A stretch of DNA of 64,000 nucleotides from Geminocystis sp050753365. Its GTDB lineage: Bacteria; Cyanobacteriota; Cyanobacteriia; Cyanobacteriales; Cyanobacteriaceae. How positions within the stretch are numbered: the first letter of the stretch is position 1; the number at the start of each line of letters is the position of its first letter. Location of the stretch: contig NZ_JBLZFY010000005.1 in assembly GCF_050753365.1 (NCBI RefSeq), positions 1 to 64,000 on the forward strand. Reading direction: 5' to 3'. The notes under the pieces are model-generated. The model made no database searches and was not told where the DNA came from. It was given only the letters and a program-made list of their open reading frames with translations. Below are positions 34,719-44,334 of the stretch, piece by piece. A program made the translations under genes and the position numbers.

Positions 34719-36188
34719 ATGAAAAACATAATTAATTTATCACTGAAAATAGTTATTTTAAACATTTTTGGTTTATTTTTATTTACAGACTCCGCCTTGA
34801 GTCAAAAAAGAGAATTTGAGGTTCAAGATTGTTATATAAGTGTTGATAAATCGGAATTAATCATTTCTGCTGGTGGCGGTGAAAATGGTTGTCAGTATCA
34901 ACATAAATTTAGTAACGGTTTAACAGAATATCAATTAAATTTTGACATTGGTTATAATAAACCAAATTCAAAAGTAGAAATTATCAATAATGGGAAAAAA
35001 AATATAATTTCTATTCCTGAGTTCATAGGAGTTGGTACAGCTATAGAAATTAATTTGCTTAACTTTTATAGTTCAAAAAATCCATCACTGCTATTTCGGT
35101 ATTCTTTCTATGGCAATGGGTTTAATAACTGTAATATAACAAATATGACTCTTTTTGATCCCAATATACCATCTGGTTATATAGTCGCAAAAACAACAAA
35201 TTTAGGGGTTTCTAGGTTAGAACCTGAAAACCCTAACTATATCCATAGTTGCATTGATTTTCAGGATATAGATAATGATAAAGTTTTAGAAATCATTGCC
35301 ACTGATGGTAGATTTGGTTATCAATTTGGTGCTTGTGGTGCTTGTTCATCTGCACCTCTAAAAGTGTTGAAATTTAGTGGGAATGAGCTTGTTGACGCAA
35401 CCATTAAATATCCTAATTTTATACAAAAACAGGCTGGAGAGGCTTGGGATAGAGTTTTATCAATAAATCCTAAATCTTCGATTGAAAACGGTAGTTCTTA
35501 TGGTAGGGATACAGCAAGTAGTGGATATTTTTTAGCAATGGCAACTTATCTCGCCTTGAAAAGTTTATTAGGTGAATATAAAGAAGGGATGGCTCTTGTT
35601 AATAAAAGAATGGAAATTGATGAGTTAAAATTTACTACTGAAGGTCAAAAATTTCCCTATGATGTCGAAGAATTTTTAATAGATTATCGCTATATGAATA
35701 AAAGTGATGGATTAATGGTTTATCTTCCCCAAAATAATAAATTAACTTGTCAACAATCGATTGATTCTGTTAAAGCAGAATTAATTAAAAGGAAATATTT
35801 TGTTAATTATAATGCGCCTCATTTTGGACTAATTAAACCTAAATTAACCATTAATAAAGATATAGTTAAACAATGGTACTATGAATATCCCCAAAATCGT
35901 ACAAAAACTGTTGTTTTTCAATTATCTGGGGATTTTGATGCACTTGTGGACTTTCTTCGTTCTCGAAAATTAATGGAAAGTTTAACGGCTAGAATACTAG
36001 GTTCTTGTCAAGATTTTGGTTTAGTAGTATATGGTCATTGGTACGAAGGTTCTGTCCCCGTTGGTTATTTTCCTGATGGAAGTGTGAGAACTTTTATTTG
36101 GGTTGATAATTATAGTGGCAACTCTGAATATACGAGAGAAATAAATAGAGTAACACAACATAAATGGGGTTATTATTATTCTCCTTAA
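34719..36188 (+). CDS. Secreted protein of unknown function
   Basis: 489 residues with a signal peptide (hydrophobic core ILNIFGLFLF, cleavage near ALSQ). A middle segment (DFQDIDNDKVLEIIATDGRFGY) resembles a single Ca-binding FG-GAP/VCBS-like turn, followed by a Cys-rich GACGACSSAP. No family is recognised, and the C-terminal third (LSGDFDALVDFLRSRK, GHWYEGSVPVGYFPDGS) has no familiar motif. It is flanked by toxin-antitoxin modules and by two copies of the same dispersed repeat, so it may be acquired. Codon use looks similar to its neighbours. Confidence 0.7.
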   Translation: MKNIINLSLKIVILNIFGLFLFTDSALSQKREFEVQDCYISVDKSELIISAGGGENGCQYQHKFSNGLTEYQLNFDIGYNKPNSKVEIINNGKKNIISIPEFIGVGTAIEINLLNFYSSKNPSLLFRYSFYGNGFNNCNITNMTLFDPNIPSGYIVAKTTNLGVSRLEPENPNYIHSCIDFQDIDNDKVLEIIATDGRFGYQFGACGACSSAPLKVLKFSGNELVDATIKYPNFIQKQAGEAWDRVLSINPKSSIENGSSYGRDTASSGYFLAMATYLALKSLLGEYKEGMALVNKRMEIDELKFTTEGQKFPYDVEEFLIDYRYMNKSDGLMVYLPQNNKLTCQQSIDSVKAELIKRKYFVNYNAPHFGLIKPKLTINKDIVKQWYYEYPQNRTKTVVFQLSGDFDALVDFLRSRKLMESLTARILGSCQDFGLVVYGHWYEGSVPVGYFPDGSVRTFIWVDNYSGNSEYTREINRVTQHKWGYYYSP

Positions 36189-36219
36189 ACTTCTATTTGA
36201 TCAAAAGTCTATAAAATTG

Positions 36220-36330
36220 ATCTTCGGGTAAAGGAGACATTACAGTTATATTTTTAGTAATTCGATCGAACCTTAACTAAGGTTTAAAACTTTGTATCCA
36301 ATCCAGCCTGTTTACAAATTTGATTAAATC
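36220..36330. repeat. Dispersed repeat carrying an oligopeptidase-gene fragment, copy C
   Basis: The left half can be translated on the minus strand as DRITKNITVMSPLPED, matching DRIAKNTTVMTPLPED of the M3 oligopeptidase 1.5 kb away. The right half matches copy A at 8.1 kb. Confidence 0.7.
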
Positions 36331-36347
36331 TTTTCTCTTGATTGACA

Positions 36348-36572
36348 TTAGGCTACCTCTAAATCAATATAAGTAGGATTTGGTAATGATTCCCCTTGGG
36401 TTTCGTAAGCAATAATTAAAGATTCTAAGGCTTCCTCTCCATTCGCTACCGCCTCAGTATAAGTATCGCCATGAGTACGCCATTTCTGCCCCACAAAATC
36501 GGGAAAACCCACTAAAAAACAGTTGTCTTCATCACTCCATTGAATCACCATTTGATATTTATATTTACTCAT
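36348..36572 (-). CDS. hicB: HicB-type antitoxin
   Basis: 74 residues with the HicB fold (YQMVIQWSDEDNCFLVGFPDF, TEAVANGEEALESLI). It follows hicA with an 8-nt overlap. Confidence 0.88.
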   Translation of the reverse strand: MSKYKYQMVIQWSDEDNCFLVGFPDFVGQKWRTHGDTYTEAVANGEEALESLIIAYETQGESLPNPTYIDLEVA

Positions 36573-36777
36573 TGTTACCTCCTTTTGTTACTTCTAAAAT
36601 AGCTATTTTAATTAATTTTTCTTGGTATTTTTTAGCATCTGCACCGTCATTGCCTGATAAAGTGATTTTTCCTAGATAATTTTCATGTATCCAGTTAGTA
36701 TGACTACCTTTACCCGGTATTTGTTTAAAACCTGCTTGGATTAAGATTTTCTTTAATTCTTTAACTTTTTTAGGCAT
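36565..36777 (-). CDS. hicA: HicA-type mRNA interferase toxin
   Basis: 70 residues with catalytic His26 in GKGSHTNWIH. The order hicA-hicB is the common one, unlike the 28-kb module. The sequence is quite different from the other HicA here, so they are not recent duplicates. Confidence 0.9.
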   Translation of the reverse strand: MPKKVKELKKILIQAGFKQIPGKGSHTNWIHENYLGKITLSGNDGADAKKYQEKLIKIAILEVTKGGNNE

Positions 36778-36835
36778 TTACAAAATTATTACTAATTAAT
36801 CGATCGAATTAGGAATGATAACTTTTCATTAACTT

Positions 36836-37201
36836 TCATCTAAGAGGCAAAATATTAGCTCTAGTTTTAGCCTGATTGATAGTAACTAAAGCCCCTGTAG
36901 TCAATTCTGATTCAAATTGTTTAAGGGCATTTAAAATTAATTCTCCCATTTCATCGGGAAAGACATTTTGAGTTCTAACTTGAATTACGCTAGGGCTATT
37001 AGCTTGACTCACCGCTAAAAGTGAACCAAAATCGAGATCGTGAGTAAATACAATATATCCATTATGAACTGCCCATGCCATAATCTCAGAATCCTTTGCT
37101 TTTGGATTACCTACTTGCGTCCAATGTAGAGCATGATAACCCGCATTAGTCAATACCGATACCCATTCAGGGGATAAATTCATATCAATAACAATTTTCA
37201 T
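36836..37201 (-). CDS. DUF5615 PIN-like toxin
   Basis: 121 residues with acidic residues of a PIN-like nuclease in VIDMNLSPEWV, DSEIMAWA and THDLDFGSLL. Members pair with DUF433 proteins as toxin-antitoxin-like modules. It overlaps the upstream DUF433 gene by four nt. Confidence 0.88.
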   Translation of the reverse strand: MKIVIDMNLSPEWVSVLTNAGYHALHWTQVGNPKAKDSEIMAWAVHNGYIVFTHDLDFGSLLAVSQANSPSVIQVRTQNVFPDEMGELILNALKQFESELTTGALVTINQAKTRANILPLR

Positions 37202-37428
37202 AGACTGATAAGGACTACCTCTTTTTCCTCACTACGCCATGAAGCATAAGCTAAGGCTTGATAGATGTCTTCTTCTTCTAAGTAGGGATAGGCTTTGAGG
37301 ATAGTTTCTTTACTATGCCCTTGTGCCATTAATCCGACTATTGTTCCCACTGTAATTCGCATTCCTCGAATACAGGGTTTTCCTCCCATTACCTCTGGGT
37401 TAAGGGTGATTCTGTTTAAGGTTTTCAT
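37198..37428 (-). CDS. DUF433 antitoxin-like protein
   Basis: About 76 residues from MKTLNRITLNPEVMGGKPCIRGMRI, the typical DUF433 start; a longer frame begins 15 codons earlier. It has a winged-helix-like fold (TVGTIVGLMAQGHSKETIL, DIYQALAYAS). It partners the DUF5615 gene. Confidence 0.88.
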   Translation of the reverse strand: MKTLNRITLNPEVMGGKPCIRGMRITVGTIVGLMAQGHSKETILKAYPYLEEEDIYQALAYASWRSEEKEVVLISL

Positions 37429-37484
37429 AATGTTATCTGATACATTTATAAGAGTGGGTTGAATATTCTTCAACCCTTAAATTT

Positions 37485-39557
37485 CTAAGCGACTAATAAA
37501 CCACTATGTCTTAACAAAGGTTTGGTATCTGGTTGTCTGCCTCGGAATTGTTTAAATATTTCCATCGGCGATCGACTTCCCCCTAATGCTAAAATAGTAT
37601 CTCGGAAACGTTTACCCACTTCCACAATAGCGTTTTCATTTTCTAAGCCTACTTCCTCAAAAGCAGAAAAAGCATCCGCACTTAACACCTCTGCCCATTT
37701 ATAACTGTAGTAACCAGCAGAATAGCCTCCTGCGAAGATATGCCCAAAACTACATAAAAACTTGTCTTCGGGTAAAGGTGTCATTACTGTTGTATTTTTA
37801 GCAATTCGATCGCGCACATCGTGGGGTGTGTCGCTACCATTGGGATTATAACGGGAGTGTAATTCAATATCCACTAAACTAAAATGTAATTGACGCAACA
37901 TCGCCGAGGCACTCATATAATTTTTAGAAGCCAATAACTTCTCGTAATAGTGATAAGGCAAAGTTTCCCCCGTTTCATAGTGTTTCGCCATGCCAAAGAG
38001 AGTATTCTTTTCTAAACACCAATTCTCCATAAACTGACTTGGCAACTCCACCGCATCCCATTCCACATTATTGATACCAGATGCGCCGATATAGTCGATT
38101 TTAGTCAACATATGTTGTAAACCATGCCCAAATTCGTGGAAAAGGGTTTCTACCTCTCCAAAAGTCATTAAACTAGGTTTACCATCGATAGGCGGTGTTT
38201 GATTACAAGTGAGATAGGCAACGGGAAGACGAGTCATCATCTTGCCATCCTGCTCAAATTTTGCCCTACCTAAACAATCATCCATCCAAGCGCCACCTCT
38301 TTTTTCTGAAGGGCGCGAATAGGCATCAAGGTAAAAATGGGCGATAACTTCGTTATTTTCATCAGCGACTTGAAAATATTTAACATCCTCATGCCAAACG
38401 GGCGCTTCTCCATCGGCGGAGGTAATTGTCACCCCAAAAATCCGTTTTGCTAACCCAAATAATCCCTCTAAAACTTGGTTTAAGGAGAAATAAGGACGTA
38501 ATTCTTCTTCTGTGAAGTTAAACTTAGCTTCTCTCTGTTTTTCTGCCCAATAACTCACATCCCAAGGTTTTAAGTCGTCTATCTTGGCAAATTCTTTTAA
38601 CTCTTGTAACTCTTTTTGAGCGACATCATAACTGACAATGCGCAATTCTTCTAATAATTTTTCGACACTTTCCACACTATCCGCCATTTTTTTGGCAAGA
38701 CTAACTTGAGCATAATTACCATAACCTAAAATCTGGGCTAATTCCTGTTTTAAGCTCAAAATTTTGGTAATCAGGGGATTATTGTCAAAATCTCCGCTTC
38801 CTGCACGACTAATGAAAGCTCGATAGACTTTTTCTCGTAAATCCGATCGTTTGCTAAACTTTAAGAAGGGTACATAACTAGGATAATCTAAGGTTATCAC
38901 CCACGCACCATTTTCGGGAGTTGCGTTTTCATCTCCTTCCATTCTGGCAGTTTGTGCCGCTAAACTCAATAAACTAGCGGGTAAACCGTCTATTTCTTCG
39001 GGAGTGGTAAGGCGTAATTTAAAGGCTTTGGTAGAATCTAAGACGTTATTAGAGAATTTTGTGGATAATTCCGCTAATTCTAATTGAATTTGATTAAAAC
39101 GCTCTTTTTTCTCTCCTTCTAAGGCAACCCCCGATAATTCGGCTTCTTTGATAGCGGATTCGATGATTCTTTTTTGTGCGGAATCTAAGGTATCCCATTG
39201 GTTACTATTTCTAATCTGGGTGAAACCTTCGTATAATGCCTTACTTTGACTTAAACGATTGGCAAATTTAACGAGGTTGGGTTGCACTGTTTCATAAGCG
39301 GTGCGTAATTCAGGGCTGTTTTTTACTCCCATTAAATGCCCAATAATCCCCCAACTCCATCTCAGTCTTTCTTCGATATGATTCAACGGCACAACTAAAC
39401 CTTGCCATGTGGGTTGAAAGTTGCTTTCTAATTGGTTAACTTCAGTCTCTAATTCTGTTAATAATTGTTCGATCGAGGGGATAATATGTTCTGGTTTAAT
39501 ATCATTAAAAGGGGGTAAACCCTCACCGATTAATAAGGGATTCGTAATAGTCGTCAT
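37485..39557 (-). CDS. prlC: M3 family oligopeptidase A
   Basis: 690 residues, zinc metallopeptidase of the M3A family. The zinc motif is HEFGHGLQH (HExxH) near residue 465, with the third ligand in the downstream WDAVELPSQFMENW. It degrades short peptides in the cytosol. It stands 12 nt after the DUF433 gene's longer frame on the same strand but belongs to no obvious operon. A stretch of its coding sequence (37763-37811) recurs in three intergenic repeats. Confidence 0.93.
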   Translation of the reverse strand: MTTITNPLLIGEGLPPFNDIKPEHIIPSIEQLLTELETEVNQLESNFQPTWQGLVVPLNHIEERLRWSWGIIGHLMGVKNSPELRTAYETVQPNLVKFANRLSQSKALYEGFTQIRNSNQWDTLDSAQKRIIESAIKEAELSGVALEGEKKERFNQIQLELAELSTKFSNNVLDSTKAFKLRLTTPEEIDGLPASLLSLAAQTARMEGDENATPENGAWVITLDYPSYVPFLKFSKRSDLREKVYRAFISRAGSGDFDNNPLITKILSLKQELAQILGYGNYAQVSLAKKMADSVESVEKLLEELRIVSYDVAQKELQELKEFAKIDDLKPWDVSYWAEKQREAKFNFTEEELRPYFSLNQVLEGLFGLAKRIFGVTITSADGEAPVWHEDVKYFQVADENNEVIAHFYLDAYSRPSEKRGGAWMDDCLGRAKFEQDGKMMTRLPVAYLTCNQTPPIDGKPSLMTFGEVETLFHEFGHGLQHMLTKIDYIGASGINNVEWDAVELPSQFMENWCLEKNTLFGMAKHYETGETLPYHYYEKLLASKNYMSASAMLRQLHFSLVDIELHSRYNPNGSDTPHDVRDRIAKNTTVMTPLPEDKFLCSFGHIFAGGYSAGYYSYKWAEVLSADAFSAFEEVGLENENAIVEVGKRFRDTILALGGSRSPMEIFKQFRGRQPDTKPLLRHSGLLVA

Positions 39558-40098
39558 AGTAAAATTGCTTTCTATGTAAAAATTAAGTTTTTAGACGGGC
39601 ATCATGTATTATGATCCTAGTGGCTTTAGGCATTTTTCTAAGCCTTGAAACACTCACTAGAAATAAAGGGAATGATATTATCTTATCCTATTGAATTTCG
39701 TGATGGTGAACAATGCCCATGGTGTTTTATCGCAATCAAAAATCATTTATGAGAAATTGTAACAACACAAACACAGGTTGCGTGACAATTCTCTTTTATC
39801 AGTGTTTGATTTTAACGATGATGAAATATTTTCAAATTGCTTGGAAACTAAGGCTCAAAATATACTATAACGTTTTTTATAATCTCTACTGATATTGAAT
39901 TTTGATTTATCAGCAATATTTTGCGATACAAAAATAACAACAAGAAAATTTTTAAAAATTAGTTGATTCATTCTGCAAACGGTTCATTTTTTGTAATAAT
40001 TAGAGAATGACTTTTACAAGCCTTAATTTAACATCAAGGTTTTTTCCCTGATTCTTACACTATAACCAAAGTAATCAATTACATAATCTAATTTAGTT
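39558..40098. other. Gene-free gap upstream of petC
   Basis: No gene is seen. It holds the divergent promoter regions of prlC and petCA; a small open stretch (MILSYPIEFRDGEQCPWC, from 39673) has no support as a gene. No palindrome of note is present. Confidence 0.5.
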
Positions 40099-40638
40099 AT
40101 GACTCAATTTGCAGGAAATGCTGATGTACCCGATATGGGGCGCCGTCAGTTTATGAATTTACTGACTTTTGGTACTATTACGGGAGTAGCGGCTGGAGCT
40201 TTATATCCAGTGGTTAGCTATTTCATCCCTAAATCCTCTGGAGGTGGTGCAGGTGGTGTCACCGCTAAAGATAAACTCGGTAATGATATTGTCGCCAGTG
40301 CTTTTTTAGCTAATCATCAACCGGGCGATCGAACCTTAGCCCAAGGTTTAAAAGGTGATCCTACCTATCTAGTTGTCACAGAAGATAAAGCGATCGAGTC
40401 CTATGGTATCAACGCTGTCTGTACTCACTTAGGTTGTGTTGTACCTTGGAATGCTTCGGAAGATAAATTTATTTGTCCTTGTCATGGTTCTCAATACAAT
40501 AACGAAGGTAAAGTAGTTCGTGGTCCAGCACCTCTTTCTCTTGCTTTAGTTCATGCTGATGTAACCGATGATAAAGTAGTTTTAACCGATTGGGAAGAAA
40601 CCGACTTCCGTGACGGTTCAAAACCTTGGTGGGCTTAA
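40099..40638 (+). CDS. petC: Rieske iron-sulfur protein of cytochrome b6f
   Basis: 179 residues. An N-terminal twin-Arg segment (GRRQFMNLLTFGTITGVAAG) serves as Tat signal and membrane anchor, followed by a Gly-rich hinge. The 2Fe-2S ligands are Cys108/His110 (CTHLGC) and Cys126/His129 (CPCHGS), with a disulfide between Cys113 and Cys128. It passes electrons from plastoquinol to cytochrome f. It is cotranscribed with petA. Confidence 0.97.
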   Translation: MTQFAGNADVPDMGRRQFMNLLTFGTITGVAAGALYPVVSYFIPKSSGGGAGGVTAKDKLGNDIVASAFLANHQPGDRTLAQGLKGDPTYLVVTEDKAIESYGINAVCTHLGCVVPWNASEDKFICPCHGSQYNNEGKVVRGPAPLSLALVHADVTDDKVVLTDWEETDFRDGSKPWWA

Positions 40639-40720
40639 TCATTGACTGTTAACAATTAACCGCATCACAGTTTTTTTTGTAACTGATTTAGATAAAATTC
40701 AATAACTGTAAAAAATATCA

Positions 40721-41701
40721 ATGAGAGATCATTCTTTTTTGGCTAGTATGGTAAAAAACATAAACAAAATTGTTTTAGTTGCGATCGCCAGTGTTTGTTT
40801 ATTCCTTGCTAGTGACTTATTATTACCTCAAAGTGCCAACGCTTATCCTTTTTGGGCGCAAGAAACCGCTCCTGTAACCCCTAGAGAAGCCACTGGTCGT
40901 ATTGTATGTGCTAACTGTCACCTCGCCTCTAAACCTGCGGAAGTAGAAATTCCTGCGGCGGTATTACCTAACACCGTATTTGAAGCTGTCGTAAAAATTC
41001 CCTATGATCATTCTCAACAACAACTATTGGGTGATGGTAGTAAAGGCGGTTTAAACGTTGGTGCAGTTTTAATGTTACCCGAAGGTTTCCAAATCGCCCC
41101 AGACGATCGTATTCCTGAAGAAATGAAGGAAAAAGTCAATGGCGCTTACTTCCAAACTTACCGTGAAGGTCAAGAAAATTGGGTGATTGTGGGTCCTTTA
41201 CCCGGTGATACTTACGAAGAAATCGTCTTCCCTGTATTATCTCCTGATCCTGCCACCAATCCTAACATTCACTTCGGTAAATACTCTGTTCATTTAGGCG
41301 CAAACCGAGGCAGAGGACAACTTTACCCCACTGGACAACCTAGTAACAACAATGTATTTAAAGCTCCTGTTGCTGGTGTTATCAGTTCGATCGATGAGGT
41401 TGATGGTGGTAGCTATACCGTCACCATTACTGGAGAAGATGACAATACTACTACAGTTGATATTCCTGCCGGTCCTACATTAATTGTAACGGAAGGTCAA
41501 CAAGTAGCTAATGGTGAAGCCTTAACTAATGATCCCAACGTAGGCGGTTTCGGACAAAAAGACACCGAAGTTGTGTTACAAAGTCCTGCTCGTATCTTCT
41601 GGTTATTAGTGTTTATCGCTGGAATCATGTTATCTCAGATTCTCTTAGTACTCAAGAAAAAACAAATCGAGAAAGTACAAGAAGCTGGTATGTATTTCTA
41701 A
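40721..41701 (+). CDS. petA: Cytochrome f
   Basis: 326 residues, possibly starting at a Met nine residues later. A Sec signal ends at SANA, leaving Tyr42 (YPFWAQ) as the mature N-terminus and axial heme ligand. The heme site is C63-A-N-C66-H67. A C-terminal anchor helix (IFWLLVFIAGIMLSQILLVL) ends the protein. It accepts electrons from the Rieske protein and donates to plastocyanin or cytochrome c6. A strong terminator follows. Confidence 0.97.
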   Translation: MRDHSFLASMVKNINKIVLVAIASVCLFLASDLLLPQSANAYPFWAQETAPVTPREATGRIVCANCHLASKPAEVEIPAAVLPNTVFEAVVKIPYDHSQQQLLGDGSKGGLNVGAVLMLPEGFQIAPDDRIPEEMKEKVNGAYFQTYREGQENWVIVGPLPGDTYEEIVFPVLSPDPATNPNIHFGKYSVHLGANRGRGQLYPTGQPSNNNVFKAPVAGVISSIDEVDGGSYTVTITGEDDNTTTVDIPAGPTLIVTEGQQVANGEALTNDPNVGGFGQKDTEVVLQSPARIFWLLVFIAGIMLSQILLVLKKKQIEKVQEAGMYF

Positions 41702-41722
41702 TTTAAGGTCAAAAATTCGTAG

Positions 41723-41750
41723 GGGTTGAATATTATTCAACCCTTTTTTT
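41723..41750 (+). terminator. Rho-independent terminator of petCA
   Basis: GGGTTGAA (41723-41730) and TTCAACCC (41736-41743) form a perfect 8-bp stem with a 5-nt loop and a T7 tail. Confidence 0.9.
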
Positions 41751-41837
41751 GCTCAATTTTTCTTAAATCTAAGATTCGATCGATCTCTATTGATTTGCTT
41801 TATGATGGAGTAAGGATTTAAAGCTACTGTGAATTGT

Positions 41838-42071
41838 TTATTTAATAAAGATTAATTTTGCGATAATTCCTAGTAACGCTGTAAATGCAACAGTTATCAG
41901 GGTATTTAAACGAGCGTCAACACTATCTAACCTTTTGTTGATACCATTTTGTCCTTCTTTTAACGTAGCTGTATCTACTTTCATCTCATTTACATCTTGG
42001 GTTAAATTATCTAGCTTGGTGTTGATTTGAGTCAAGACTTCTTTTAAGTCTGTTTCAATGATTGTACTCAT
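41838..42071 (-). CDS. Small coiled-coil membrane protein
   Basis: 77 residues: a coiled coil (TQINTKLDNLTQDVNEMK, LKEGQNGINKRLDSVDARL) followed by one C-terminal transmembrane helix (VAFTALLGIIAKLIFIK). Architecture resembles hemolysin XhlA-like and similar small proteins, but no family is certain. It is convergent with petA. Confidence 0.65.
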   Translation of the reverse strand: MSTIIETDLKEVLTQINTKLDNLTQDVNEMKVDTATLKEGQNGINKRLDSVDARLNTLITVAFTALLGIIAKLIFIK

Positions 42072-42170
42072 GTTAAAATTTCCTTAGCTTTAATAAAGAT
42101 GATCAAGGAGTAGTTGACCGCTACTCTTTTTTGTTTTATCTTAACCTATACCGTCTAAAATCGTCATCAA

Positions 42171-43013
42171 TTACTTATTTTTTATATCTTTTTCGATCGA
42201 TAAAACAGGACAATTATCAAAAGAAGAAATTAAACGCATTTTTGCCTTAGCTCGATCGAACTTATCATCAAATAAAGTAAATTGATCATAACAAGCATTA
42301 GTAAAATTAGTCATTGTTAAATCAGTATTAGTAAAATTAACACCCCTCAAATCAGCATTAGTCAAAGAAGCATTATTTAATTTAGCTTTATGTAAATTAG
42401 CTTTGTGTAAATTAGCTTGATTAAAATTAGCTTTAGTTAAATCAGTATCGGAAAAATTAGCCCCAGATAAATCTAAATTATTTAATTTTGCTTCCGTTAA
42501 ATTAGCATTTTTTAATAGGGGAGGAGAACTAACTTTATCATTAAAAGTTAATAAATTTGTGTCCTGTAAAAACATAATAATATAACGCTTTCTTTCACCA
42601 TCAATTTCATCTAAAACCGTCTGAGTCATTGCCCTTAATAAATAGGGATTTTGCTGTAATTTCCACAGAGGATTATCCAGAGTTAATTGAGTTGTTTGAG
42701 TTAAATAATCCGTTAAAATTGTCTGACGATAACGATCTAATTCTAAGGTATAATTTGCATTACTATCCTGTATTTGTAGTGGTCGATACAGAAACTGCTC
42801 ACTGAATATGTTAGAGATAGTTAAAAATCCAATGACGAGGGTTGTAGTCGCACTAATTAAAGCCCCCACGATCGGACCGATGGCAACTTCAGGAATATGC
42901 ACAGAAGAAGTAATAGCCTCAGCGATCGTATTGATAAAAGAAGATAAAGTTTTTTGAAAACGTTTAACCAGTTTCAATAAAAAAGACTGTTCAGATTGCT
43001 TTTCCTCTGGCAT
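42171..43013 (-). CDS. Pentapeptide-repeat membrane protein
   Basis: About 280 residues from MPEEKQSEQSF; an ATG nine codons earlier is possible. A membrane segment near residues 40-65 (IGPIVGALISATTTLVIGFL) precedes a soluble domain. About ten A(D/N)LxX pentapeptide repeats then follow (ANLTEAKLNNLDLSGANFS...), forming a right-handed quadrilateral helix. Pentapeptide proteins are very abundant in cyanobacteria with mostly unknown roles. Confidence 0.8.
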   Translation of the reverse strand: MPEEKQSEQSFLLKLVKRFQKTLSSFINTIAEAITSSVHIPEVAIGPIVGALISATTTLVIGFLTISNIFSEQFLYRPLQIQDSNANYTLELDRYRQTILTDYLTQTTQLTLDNPLWKLQQNPYLLRAMTQTVLDEIDGERKRYIIMFLQDTNLLTFNDKVSSPPLLKNANLTEAKLNNLDLSGANFSDTDLTKANFNQANLHKANLHKAKLNNASLTNADLRGVNFTNTDLTMTNFTNACYDQFTLFDDKFDRAKAKMRLISSFDNCPVLSIEKDIKNK

Positions 43014-43058
43014 TATTGATGAGCTTAGATGAGTTATCAAAATAAATATATCATAGAG

Positions 43059-43141
43059 ATTGCTTCGTTACCTCGCAATGATAACTTTATTGCTTCGTTA
43101 CCTCGCAATGACAACTCTATTGCTTCATGCCTCGCAATGAC
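43059..43141. repeat. Three copies of a REP-like palindrome
   Basis: ATTGCTTCGTTACCTCGCAATGA occurs twice perfectly and a third time as ATTGCTTCATGCCTCGCAATGA. It is the palindromic ATTGC...GCAAT type of repeat found in many bacterial genomes. Confidence 0.8.
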
Positions 43142-43167
43142 AAAACAATTAACAGAAGTTTCCTCAT

Positions 43168-43311
43168 CACTCATTCCTCATTACTCATTACTCATTACTC
43201 ATTACTCATTACTCATTACTCATTACTCATTACTCATTACTCATTACTCATTACTCATTACTCATTACTCATTACTCATTCCTCATTACTCATTATCCAT
43301 TATCCATTAAA
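43168..43311. repeat. Heptanucleotide array (ATTACTC)n
   Basis: About 19 tandem ATTACTC units with a few ATTCCTC and ATTATCC variants. A shorter array of the reverse complement follows sqdX at 55.24 kb. The open frames across it are only translations of the repeat. The array and the REP-like block fill most of this gap. Confidence 0.92.
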
Positions 43312-43426
43312 ATAAGAATTTGCTGATTAGATAATTTTTGATAAAATTTGCGCCATAAACTTAACTAATCTAATATTTTGACTGTCAATTCTCTCAAAAC
43401 AGAGAATATATATATACTAACTTTTT

Positions 43427-44269
43427 ATGATAACTGAAAAAATTTTTGGGAAAAAAAATCCCGTGATTGGTGTTGTGCATTTATTACCCCTTCCTACTTC
43501 AGCACGATGGGGAGGAAACTTAAAAGCAGTAATGGAAAGAGCCGAACAAGAAGCCACTGCTTTAGCGGCGGGAGGGGTTGACGGCATTATTATTGAAAAT
43601 TTTTTTGATGCCCCTTTTACTAAAGATAACGTTGATCCTGCCACCATTAGCTCCATGACTTTAATTGTCGATCGAATTATGAACTTAGTCATGTTACCGA
43701 TCGGACTCAATGTTCTCAGAAACGATGCCAAAGCAGGATTAGCTATAGCTAGTTGCGTAGGAGCGAGTTTTATTAGAGTAAACGTCTATACAGGAGTAAT
43801 GGCAACAGATCAAGGATTAATTGAAGGTAAAGCCCACAAAATCCAAAAATATCGCCGAGAATTAGATGCAGATGTAGCAATTTTTGCCGATGTCTTAGTG
43901 AAACACGCCCGTCCGCTTGGTACACCTAATTTAACCACCGCCGTTAAAGATACGATCGAAAGAGGTTTAGCCGATGCCGTGATTTTATCAGGTTGGGCAA
44001 CAGGTTTACCCCCCAATCGAGAAGACTTAGAATTAGCTCAATCCGCCGCCAACGGTACTCCCGTTTTTATCGGTAGTGGTGCAACTCCCGAAAATATTGC
44101 CGACTTAATGGCTTTTGCAGACGGTGTTATTGTTTCAAGTTCCTTAAAACGTCATGGTAAAATAGACGAGACGATCGATCCCACCAGAGTATCGCAATTT
44201 ATGGAAGCCATGCAAACTCCCGTAATTGTTAATGATAAAAATAAAAATGAAACTAAAATTAAAGTTTAA
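43427..44269 (+). CDS. btpA: BtpA family photosystem I biogenesis protein
   Basis: 280 residues with a TIM-barrel-like BtpA fold (GVVHLLPLPTSARWGG, GGVDGIIIENFFDAPF, GASFIRVNVYTGVM, VFIGSGATPENIADLM). BtpA stabilises the photosystem I reaction-centre proteins in Synechocystis. The last 15 residues are Lys/Asn-rich and variable. It is followed by the VKOR-Trx gene on the same strand. Confidence 0.92.
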   Translation: MITEKIFGKKNPVIGVVHLLPLPTSARWGGNLKAVMERAEQEATALAAGGVDGIIIENFFDAPFTKDNVDPATISSMTLIVDRIMNLVMLPIGLNVLRNDAKAGLAIASCVGASFIRVNVYTGVMATDQGLIEGKAHKIQKYRRELDADVAIFADVLVKHARPLGTPNLTTAVKDTIERGLADAVILSGWATGLPPNREDLELAQSAANGTPVFIGSGATPENIADLMAFADGVIVSSSLKRHGKIDETIDPTRVSQFMEAMQTPVIVNDKNKNETKIKV

Positions 44270-44334
44270 TAATCTTAGAGTCTAAATTCATTTGTTAAAA
44301 TTTCAATAACCTTAATACCTTATTTAAAATTATT

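Noticed and set aside
39673..39750. Small open frame MILSYPIEFRDGEQCPWC...
   Set aside because: Twenty-six codons without a ribosome-binding site or neighbour context; not supported as a gene.
43029..43315. Two open frames on the plus strand
   Set aside because: They are translations of the REP-like and ATTACTC repeats and have no coding features.
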